DNA of 33,198 nucleotides from the NCBI GenBank assembly GCA_949742185.1, contig CATJNN010000159.1:1-33198 (forward strand). The letters run 5' to 3'. Position 1 is the stretch's first letter. Every line of letters begins with the position of its first letter. This document shows, piece after piece, positions 23,659-31,016 of this stretch. Position numbers and translations under genes: made by a program. The notes below the pieces were generated by a model. It did no database searches. It had not been told where the DNA came from and worked only from the letters and a program-made list of their open reading frames with translations. This DNA is from an uncultured Clostridia bacterium (GTDB taxonomy: Bacteria; Bacillota; Clostridia; UBA1381).

Positions 23659-26343
23659 ATGAAGAAATTGATAAGTATTTTTATAGCTTTTGTATGTTTG
23701 TTATCGTCTGTTAACTTCGTATTTGCCGAGGACACACTCAGCGAAAAACAGATTGACGCGATTTCCTTTATGAATAATATCGGAATATATCAAGGCGTTA
23801 CTGAAGAAAAAGCGACGGAAGCGCTTACAAGAGCTGAATTTGCAAAAATAGTGGTTAGAGTGATGGGAGGGGAGGAATTTCTCTCTCAGACTCCGCGCAG
23901 AATATTTTCGGATGTTCTGCCGGAGCATGACGCCGCGGCGAGCATTGAATATCTTTATAACCGCGGAATAATGGCGGGATACGGTCAGGCGGAATTTAAG
24001 CCTGATTCGCCCATATCGCTCGGGGAAGCAATCAAGGTTATAGTTTCTTTAACAGGCTATGCTGAATTTGCAGAACAACAGGGAGGATATCCGAGAGGAT
24101 ATTATTCGGTTGCCGCTTCAAACGATATGATAAAGGGCGTAGGCACAGGGTTAGAGGAGCAGATTACATATGCCGGCGCGGCTGTGATGATTCAGAATGT
24201 GCTTGAAAGCGATAAATATCTTAAAGTGACAGGCTATCAGGGAAGCGCGCCGCTTTTCAACAGGGAAGACAATAAGGCGTATATGTCTTATGCGCTTGGT
24301 ATTTACCAATATATAGGTATACTTGAAGCATATGATAACACATCGTTGTATAACGCGCGCGACGAGTATAAAGAGGGTATGGTTAAAATCGACGGCGAAC
24401 TGCTTGACGCGTCCGGCGTTGATGTTTCAAAATATCTGGGAATGAGAATTAAAGTGTATTATAAAGCTGACGATACAGGCTATCGTATAATGCACGCGGT
24501 TCCGGACAAAAACACAAAAATGATTGAAGTTAAAGACGACGACATCGACGAAGGAACCACAAAGACGCGCTTTCAGTATAATGAAAAAAACAGTCTGAGA
24601 AACGCTAAAATCTCAGACGACGCTATATTTATCTATAACGGAAAGCGTCTTGATATTGTGGCTGACACAGACCTTATTGTAAGAAACGGTTATGTTCGCC
24701 TTGTGAGCAATAACAGCGGAAGCACATATGACGTTGTTGTGATAAAAAATTATGAAACATTTATAGTCGATAAGGCGGTTGCAACGGACAGCATTCTGAA
24801 TTTTAAATACGGAAGAGGTTCTCTGGACTTAGGAGAAGAAGGAGTTATAAAAACAGTATACTGGCTGGAAGGAGAAAAGGCTGATTTTTCAGGTATATCC
24901 TCGGGAAGCGTTGTTTCAATAGCAATGAGTAAAAACACTGTCGGAGATTTGTTTGCGGAGGTTATGATTTCCAATAATAAAATTACGGGGGTTGCCAAAA
25001 GCGTTTATGATAACGACTACAGACGCTGCGTAGAGCTTGACGACGAGAGTGTGTATGAGTTTACCGATGAGTATGAGGAAAGACTTGAAGCAGGAGAAAG
25101 CAATACATATGAGCCGTCTGTAGGCAACGAGGGCGAGTTTTACATTGATTACTTCAACAGAGTTGCAGGCTACAAAATATCGGCAGGTTCAAAGGATTAT
25201 GCATATGTTGTGAAATGCTGGTATGACAAGGACGCGGAAGACGGCGAAATGAGAGTGTTCACAAAGGACGGCAATTTTGAAACGTATAAATTAACGGATA
25301 AAGTTACCGTTAATAATGTGAAAACTGACCCGGATAAAATTCCTGAAATGCTTAAGGCTTCAAATCCTGACGCGGATCCTAATAAGAGAACTGTAAATCA
25401 GCTTATTATCTGCAAAGCAAGCGAGGACGGAGTCGTTAAAAAAATTCAGATAGCTGAAAATAAGACTTCTGAGAAGTATTATGTCGCGTCCGACGAGGAA
25501 TTCGTGCTTCACGCGCATCCGTCGAGAGTTGATACTGACGATACAGGTAAGCAAACCTACGCATATCCCGGAATACGCTTTTATAAAGATATGGGGTATC
25601 AGTATCCGTTTAGCTTTATGAGCGGAAAAACAATACATTTTATGATACCGACGGATAAGACGAATGAAAAAGCGTATAAGGTTGCGACAAAGCTTTCAAG
25701 CACAGACGTGAGCGTTCCGGGACCGGTATTTGCATATGACGCAGGTCTTGGCGGAGCGCTGGGAGCGGTTGTGAGCAATACTGAAAAATCAGGGAAATTC
25801 GGCACGCCTGTTATAGTAGATTCAGTGGCAAAGGCTGTCGACGAAGAGGGCGACGTATGCACGCTGATTAAATTTATCGGCGGACAAAGCGTATATGCTG
25901 ACGACGATGTTAACTATAGCCAGCCCGGTGATAATTGGAGCAGCTATGCAGATTACTCAAATACAAGAATCGAGGATTTAAAAAGAGGAGACGTAATAGC
26001 GTACACAACGCAAAACGAAAAAGTTTTGGATCTTTTTGTGATAGTTAGGGTAAACGATATAGGAGAGCTGCGTACTGATGGTCAGAGCATAGCGGAAAGC
26101 GGAAATATGATTGCAGACGTCGTATCTGTTTCGGAAAACGGAAGAACGGCGATGGTATATTATTATGACAATCATGAAAAGCGGTATTTTTATCAGACAA
26201 TGCTTGTAAATTCTACAACGTACCGCTACGACAGCAGCGACGGTAAGGTATATAATTCATCTGCTTCGGATCTCCAGCCGGGAGACAGAGTGCTTATTAA
26301 TTCTTTCTGGTGGTCGCCGAAGCTGATAGTAATATTTAGATAA
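23659..26343 (+). CDS. SLH-domain surface protein of unknown function
   Basis: The protein is 894 aa from the ATG at 23659 (MKKLISIFIAFVCLLSS), which gives a proper signal peptide (1-24, ending VFAED) and sits behind AAAGGAG. The track's earlier ATG adds an unlikely leader. Residues about 28-195 hold three SLH-like repeats, the first degenerate (FMNNIGIYQG; IEYLYNRGIMAGYGQAEFKPDSPIS; YYSVAASNDMIKG). The remaining 700 residues I do not recognise. They are acidic and beta-rich, with recurring small-barrel-like stretches (GMVKIDGELLDAS, GNEGEFYIDYFNRVAGYKI, RVNDIGELRTDGQS). No catalytic motif is visible. The gene stands between the SLH propeller protein and the transport lipoprotein, with short gaps of 40 and 20 bases, so it belongs to the same operon. 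Possible roles are S-layer structure, presentation of partner enzymes, or passing oligosaccharides to the importer. None is established. Confidence 0.75.
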   Translation: MKKLISIFIAFVCLLSSVNFVFAEDTLSEKQIDAISFMNNIGIYQGVTEEKATEALTRAEFAKIVVRVMGGEEFLSQTPRRIFSDVLPEHDAAASIEYLYNRGIMAGYGQAEFKPDSPISLGEAIKVIVSLTGYAEFAEQQGGYPRGYYSVAASNDMIKGVGTGLEEQITYAGAAVMIQNVLESDKYLKVTGYQGSAPLFNREDNKAYMSYALGIYQYIGILEAYDNTSLYNARDEYKEGMVKIDGELLDASGVDVSKYLGMRIKVYYKADDTGYRIMHAVPDKNTKMIEVKDDDIDEGTTKTRFQYNEKNSLRNAKISDDAIFIYNGKRLDIVADTDLIVRNGYVRLVSNNSGSTYDVVVIKNYETFIVDKAVATDSILNFKYGRGSLDLGEEGVIKTVYWLEGEKADFSGISSGSVVSIAMSKNTVGDLFAEVMISNNKITGVAKSVYDNDYRRCVELDDESVYEFTDEYEERLEAGESNTYEPSVGNEGEFYIDYFNRVAGYKISAGSKDYAYVVKCWYDKDAEDGEMRVFTKDGNFETYKLTDKVTVNNVKTDPDKIPEMLKASNPDADPNKRTVNQLIICKASEDGVVKKIQIAENKTSEKYYVASDEEFVLHAHPSRVDTDDTGKQTYAYPGIRFYKDMGYQYPFSFMSGKTIHFMIPTDKTNEKAYKVATKLSSTDVSVPGPVFAYDAGLGGALGAVVSNTEKSGKFGTPVIVDSVAKAVDEEGDVCTLIKFIGGQSVYADDDVNYSQPGDNWSSYADYSNTRIEDLKRGDVIAYTTQNEKVLDLFVIVRVNDIGELRTDGQSIAESGNMIADVVSVSENGRTAMVYYYDNHEKRYFYQTMLVNSTTYRYDSSDGKVYNSSASDLQPGDRVLINSFWWSPKLIVIFR

Positions 26344-26363
26344 AGGAAAGGAGCAAAAAAATT

Positions 26364-27905
26364 ATGAAGTATGTAAAAAGAATTATTGCGGCAGTGTCCG
26401 CCGCGGCGATGCTTTTGAGCGGCTGCGGAGCGCAGCGCGCAAAAGACACGGGCGAGGAGCAGGTAACGCTTAAATGGGTTTTCTTAGGTCCAGGAGAACA
26501 GCGCGACTCTCAAAAGGTGTATGATAAGTTCAACGAAGAGCTGGCAAAATATCTTCCGAATACCACCGTTGAGTTTGAGTGCATAAGCTCGACCGATTAC
26601 GCTGAAAAATGGAAGCTTGCCAGCGCGTCGCAGGAAAATCTCGATATCGTATGGCACGGCTGGATGATTCCGTATGCCAGTGAAGTTAAGAAAGGCTCTT
26701 ATCTGGAGCTTGACGAGCTTATTGATGAATATGCTCCGGAGCTTAAAAATGAAATTCCTGCAATTATTATGGATAAGCAGCGCGTGGACGGAAAGCTGTA
26801 CAGCATTCCGTGTATGCAGCAGATGGTGTCGTATGTAACGTCGCTTGATTTCCCGATTGAGATTTATGAGAAGTATAAAGACAAAATCAATCCTGAGGAG
26901 CTTTCCGAATTTTTCTCGTCAAAAGAGACTATGGACAGAGAGTGCTGGGATAAGATTGAGGAATATATAAAAATTGTAAAAGATGGCGGAGACCTTAAAA
27001 AAGGCGCGTTTGGTTTCCAGACTCATGTTGAAAAGGGCTATGAATGGATTTCAGATCCTTATAAGGTTAAAGCGAAAGGCGATGACTACACGCCGATTAA
27101 CCTCTATAGAACGCCGGAATATAAGACGTTTGTCCAGGCATATTCTGAATGGTTCCAGAAAGGCTATATCAGAAAAGACGTTTTAACGGCTGAAAACGTT
27201 GGCACGGAGGATTATGACGTTAAGGGCGGAGTTAATTACATTGTCGGTCAGGGATATATGCCTGTTCAATCTGAGATTGACAGCAAAAAGGCTGCAGGGT
27301 CAACGGCGTATGTGAAAATTCCGTTTGACAACGATCACTATATTCCGTATATGGCGTCTGCTTCAAACACGGCAATATCAATAAATTCAAAGCATCCGGA
27401 ACGCGCAATGCAGCTTATCGCGCTTATGAACACTGAAAAGGGCAAGGATTTATACAATCTTCTTACTTTCGGTATTGAAGGCGAGCACTATACAAAGGTG
27501 AACGACACGGAAATTCAGCCGATAGGCTACACATCACAGCCAACGTCTGAAAGCCCATACGGACAATTTAGATTTGCAACAGGCAACACGTTTAACGGAT
27601 ATGAAATCTATATGAAGGATAAGAACCAGATATATAAGAACGACTTTATCAAGAGTGTGAACGAGAATGCGGCTCCGTCAAAGCTTCGCGGCTTCACGCT
27701 CGACACAGACCCGATTAAGATGGAGCTTGCGCAGGTTACGGCGGTAGTGGGAGAATACAAGAAATCGCTTAATTCAGGCGCGGCGGCAGATCCTATGGGA
27801 CTGTATGAAGAATTCCAGCAGAAACTTATAGCGGCTGGCGACGATAAGATTGTTGCAGAGATTCAGCGTCAGATTGACGAGTGGCGCGCAGGCAATAACC
27901 AGTAA
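26364..27905 (+). CDS. ABC transporter solute-binding lipoprotein, family 1
   Basis: The protein is 513 aa. The N-terminus is a lipoprotein signal with lipobox LLSGC (Cys21), so it is tethered to the outer face of the membrane. The mature part begins with VTLKWVFLGPGEQRD and follows the extracellular sugar-binding fold seen in LplA/YtcQ-type proteins, with NLDIVWHGWM in the first lobe and SINSKHPERAMQLIALMNTEKG late in the chain. That last segment is characteristic of partners of LplB/YtcP permeases. The two permeases are 15 kb upstream in the same direction, and this is the only binding protein seen, so they very likely form one importer. An AAAGGAAAGGAG site precedes the ATG. Ligand is inferred to be an oligosaccharide released by the surface proteins. 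Confidence 0.92.
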   Translation: MKYVKRIIAAVSAAAMLLSGCGAQRAKDTGEEQVTLKWVFLGPGEQRDSQKVYDKFNEELAKYLPNTTVEFECISSTDYAEKWKLASASQENLDIVWHGWMIPYASEVKKGSYLELDELIDEYAPELKNEIPAIIMDKQRVDGKLYSIPCMQQMVSYVTSLDFPIEIYEKYKDKINPEELSEFFSSKETMDRECWDKIEEYIKIVKDGGDLKKGAFGFQTHVEKGYEWISDPYKVKAKGDDYTPINLYRTPEYKTFVQAYSEWFQKGYIRKDVLTAENVGTEDYDVKGGVNYIVGQGYMPVQSEIDSKKAAGSTAYVKIPFDNDHYIPYMASASNTAISINSKHPERAMQLIALMNTEKGKDLYNLLTFGIEGEHYTKVNDTEIQPIGYTSQPTSESPYGQFRFATGNTFNGYEIYMKDKNQIYKNDFIKSVNENAAPSKLRGFTLDTDPIKMELAQVTAVVGEYKKSLNSGAAADPMGLYEEFQQKLIAAGDDKIVAEIQRQIDEWRAGNNQ

Positions 27906-27939
27906 TGTAAAATAAAAAATTACTGAAGGAGAACAAAAA

Positions 27940-30828
27940 ATGTCACATAGATTTAGTAAAACAGCGGCGGCGCTGATGGCGGCGGCATTAATGCTGCAAT
28001 CGACAGGCTTTGCCGCAATAACAAAAGAGCCGGAGTTTGCAGATCTTTCTCAGCATTGGTCAAAATCTGTTATGATGAGACTTTGCAGCTATGGAGTAGT
28101 AAACGGTTACGGAGATAACACAATGCGCCCCGATTCGCAGGTGAGCGCGGCTGAGTTTCTGACCATGACGGTGAAGTCGCTTGGATTCACCGCGGAGCAG
28201 GGCGAGGGATACTGGGCTTCGCCGTATATTCAGAAAGCTGTTGAAATGGGTCTTATTGAACCAAATGAGTATGCAGATTACGGCGCGGCTTTAACAAGAA
28301 GCCAGGCGGCTAAAATTGCCGCAAACGCATTGTCCGACACAAATATTGCAGACGAGACCTCAGTTAAGGCAAAGATTTACGACTATGCTGAAATAGACGA
28401 ACAGTATAAGCCTTATGTGCTGGTTGCATACGACAAGAAGATAATAAACGGAAATCATGATAACTGTTTCGAGCCGGCAAGACAGATTACAAGAGCGGAA
28501 GCTGGAGTAATAATAGGAAGACTGATTGATAAAAACGGCGGCATTAAAAAGCCTGATGTCGGAAACAGTTCGGGCAATAACGGAGGCGAGGTTGTCAACT
28601 CGTCGGCGAAGCTTTATGTTGCATCTAACGGAAATGACAGCAATGACGGAAGCGAAGGTGCTCCGTTTGCAACTGTTCAGAAAGCTAAGGATACGGTGCG
28701 CGCCATGAATGCTTCCGGAAATCTGCCGGAGGGCGGCGTGACGGTTTATATGCGCGGCGGCACATATTATATGGAAGACGGTATGACGTTTACCAAGGAG
28801 GACTCGGGTAAAGAGGGAAGCGTAATTACATATACCGCATATCCCGGCGAGGACGTTACCATTTCCGGACAAATTCCTCTTGAAAAGAGCTGGTTTAAAC
28901 CTGCGGATGAAGATGCTAAAAAGGTTATTCTTGATAAGAATGCCGCGGATAAGGTTCTTATGGTAGACCTTAAAGAGCACGGGATTACCGATTACGGCGA
29001 GATGAGCACGCGCGGGTATCACTATTTTAATAAGGGACGATATGCGCAGGCAGAGCTCATTGTAAATGATGAGAACCAGACGCTCGCGCGTTATCCTAAC
29101 GAGGGTTCTATGTCTGTTCCGTCTGATAATGTTGACGCGGAAAGCTTCGGATTTAAGTATACGGATGACAGAGTATCCAAGTGGAAAGACGCGAAAGATG
29201 GATATATCGTCGGAACAATATCCATAAACTATGAAAACAATACGTATCCTATTGAGAAAATTGACGCGTCAAAGAAGCTTCTTACAATTAAAGAAGGACG
29301 AATAAACACGTATTATACAAACGGCTGGTTCTTCGGACAAAATCTGCTTGAGGAATTAGACAAAGAAGGCGAATATTATATCGACCGAGATAGCGGCAAG
29401 CTGTATTATTACGCGCCGTCGGACTTCACAAGCGGAAACTATGACATTGGTTTGTCTATGCTGAAAACGCCTGTGTTTAACTTTAACGGAGCGGAGTATA
29501 TAAGCGTAAGCAACATAACGATGAAAGGCGGCAGAGGCTATGCGGCGCTCGGTACGAGCGCGGGATATTCCATTCCAAGCTTTAGAGAATGGATGGTCGA
29601 TATACGCGGAGCAGACGTTAACGGAGATAACTTTAAGAAAGAATCAAGCTCGTCTGTATATATTGCCGACCTTGATAAATACACGGATTCTCAGGTGTTC
29701 CCCGGGCATGTATGGGACGGCTTTGTAGATGAGGGAGACGGCGTAAATCACATTGAAGTGAAGAACTGTAATATATTCAATTTTGGGTCGGGAGCTATTA
29801 TCATGAACGGTACTGACGTTCATCTTAACAGTAACCATATCAGAAATATCGGCGGTACTGCGGTATATCTGCGCGGCGGAGACCTTGAGACGCTTGAGCC
29901 GAGCGGAAACGAGATTATGAATAATAATATTCACAGAGTCGGATATCTGCAAAAGGCGTATGTGCCTGCAATCGCTATGCACGGCGTTGGTATTCATGTG
30001 GCGTACAATGATATGTACGACGCGCCGCATTGTATATTTAACTATCACGGCAACGACCATATAATCGAGTATAACAAAATCCATGACGCCGTTAAGGAAT
30101 GTCTGGATATGGACGCGATTTACACAAGAAACGAATATGTGCCTCAGTGGCGCGGAAGCGTTATAAGAAACAACTATATTTATAATATGGGAATTTATCC
30201 TGTGGGCGAGTACAAGAAACAGCTTAACGTATCGGGTATAAGAACCGATAACTACGGTCACGGCTTACAGATTTACAATAATGTATTCGCAAATATTGGT
30301 TCAGATAATGCAAATAACGTTATCGGCGTTACGGCGCAGGGTAACAGAAATATGCTTAAAGGCAATATATTTGTTGATTGCAGCGCGACGTTCTTAGGCT
30401 GGAACACATATGCGCCGGGAGCGACATGGGATATGACAAAACCGGAGGAAAAAGAAAGAGTAGAGCTTGCGGCTAAGTATGCGGCAAATCCAATATTTGC
30501 CGAGAAATATCCTGAGCTTGCAACATTTAAGGACGAATATTATAAGTCTGTTGCAACAAATGAGTTTGATGAAAATCTTGTTGTTAATATTAAATTTAAG
30601 CTTAGTCAGAATAACGGAACGGTTAACCCGCAGTCTACGCGCGGAGCGCCTGAGCTTATAAAGGGAACGAACAACTATGTTTCAACGTCCGACCCCGGCT
30701 TTGTAGATTACAAAAACGGAAACTACGAGCTTAAACCGGACAGTGAGGTGTTTAAGAAGATACCTGGATTCCAGAATGTAGATATGAGTAAGATGGGCAA
30801 TAACGCGCCTGTCGGTCCTTCAAAATAA
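27940..30828 (+). CDS. SLH-anchored right-handed beta-helix protein (GH141-like), second paralogue
   Basis: The protein is 962 aa. A signal peptide covers 1-26 (ending GFAAI). Three SLH motifs lie at about 33-205 (DLSQHWSKSVMMRLCSYGVVNGYGDNTMRPDS; YWASPYIQKAVEMG; RAEAGVIIGRLID), then a linker of Asn/Gly/Ser. The beta-helix unit begins at about 225 (YVASNGNDSNDGSEGAPF) and carries MRGGTYYMED, QTLARYPN, EGEYYIDRDSGKLYYY, LDMDAIY (Asp723) and GIRTDNYGHGLQIYNNVF. Compared with its paralogue at 17427 it has an extra stretch of about 60 residues (near 545-605, RGYAALGTSAGYSIP to VDEGDGVNH) inserted before the main coils, probably altering the active-site rim. GAAGGAGA supports the start. It follows the binding lipoprotein by 34 bases. 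GH141-like assignment is moderate; catalysis is unproven. Confidence 0.82.
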   Translation: MSHRFSKTAAALMAAALMLQSTGFAAITKEPEFADLSQHWSKSVMMRLCSYGVVNGYGDNTMRPDSQVSAAEFLTMTVKSLGFTAEQGEGYWASPYIQKAVEMGLIEPNEYADYGAALTRSQAAKIAANALSDTNIADETSVKAKIYDYAEIDEQYKPYVLVAYDKKIINGNHDNCFEPARQITRAEAGVIIGRLIDKNGGIKKPDVGNSSGNNGGEVVNSSAKLYVASNGNDSNDGSEGAPFATVQKAKDTVRAMNASGNLPEGGVTVYMRGGTYYMEDGMTFTKEDSGKEGSVITYTAYPGEDVTISGQIPLEKSWFKPADEDAKKVILDKNAADKVLMVDLKEHGITDYGEMSTRGYHYFNKGRYAQAELIVNDENQTLARYPNEGSMSVPSDNVDAESFGFKYTDDRVSKWKDAKDGYIVGTISINYENNTYPIEKIDASKKLLTIKEGRINTYYTNGWFFGQNLLEELDKEGEYYIDRDSGKLYYYAPSDFTSGNYDIGLSMLKTPVFNFNGAEYISVSNITMKGGRGYAALGTSAGYSIPSFREWMVDIRGADVNGDNFKKESSSSVYIADLDKYTDSQVFPGHVWDGFVDEGDGVNHIEVKNCNIFNFGSGAIIMNGTDVHLNSNHIRNIGGTAVYLRGGDLETLEPSGNEIMNNNIHRVGYLQKAYVPAIAMHGVGIHVAYNDMYDAPHCIFNYHGNDHIIEYNKIHDAVKECLDMDAIYTRNEYVPQWRGSVIRNNYIYNMGIYPVGEYKKQLNVSGIRTDNYGHGLQIYNNVFANIGSDNANNVIGVTAQGNRNMLKGNIFVDCSATFLGWNTYAPGATWDMTKPEEKERVELAAKYAANPIFAEKYPELATFKDEYYKSVATNEFDENLVVNIKFKLSQNNGTVNPQSTRGAPELIKGTNNYVSTSDPGFVDYKNGNYELKPDSEVFKKIPGFQNVDMSKMGNNAPVGPSK

Positions 30829-31016
30829 TTTAGAGTTTAGGGAGCTGCCGCGTTGGGCAGGGGTTTGTGTAAATAATTCAGCGGGCGGGAATTGCATTGG
30901 CTTGAGAGGAATAGCTGTGCGTGGCACAGCTGTCCCGCCCCCTGAGATTATTTTGCTGTAAAACGCCGCTGATGCGGCAGTTTTTTAAAACTATAAAAAT
31001 CAGGAAGGAAAATAAA
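30829..31016 (+). promoter_or_regulatory. Structured leader with possible antiterminator/terminator switch
   Basis: This 188-base gap is more GC-rich and much more structured than other gaps. A long arm pairs AAATAATTCAG-C-GGGCGGGA (30871-30890) with TCCCGCCC-C-CTGA-G-ATTATTT (30933-30953), enclosing an 8-bp hairpin AGCTGTGC-GTG-GCACAGCT (30913-30931). CTGCCGC (30845-30851) can pair with GCGGCAG (30974-30980), or alternatively with GGCAG at 30856-30860. The first pairing would block the terminator at 30965. It may be a regulatory leader of the GH28-like gene, or a dispersed palindromic repeat. I do not match it to a known riboswitch. Confidence 0.5.
30965..30986 (+). terminator. Short intrinsic terminator before the GH28-like gene
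   Basis: GCCGC (30965-30969), TGAT loop, GCGGC (30974-30978), AG, then six T (30981-30986). The stem is short but the U-run is good. Its 3' arm is also able to pair with CTGCCGC at 30845, so termination may be conditional. Confidence 0.55.

Noticed and set aside
28360-30261. Minus-strand ORFs of 205 and 220 aa opposite the second SLH beta-helix gene
   Set aside because: They are shadows of the plus-strand gene, whose SLH and beta-helix motifs are clear; composition is that of an antisense frame.
30921-31016. Track start of the GH28-like ORF at 30921
   Set aside because: It starts inside a hairpin of the structured leader and crosses a terminator; ATG 31017 has a strong RBS.
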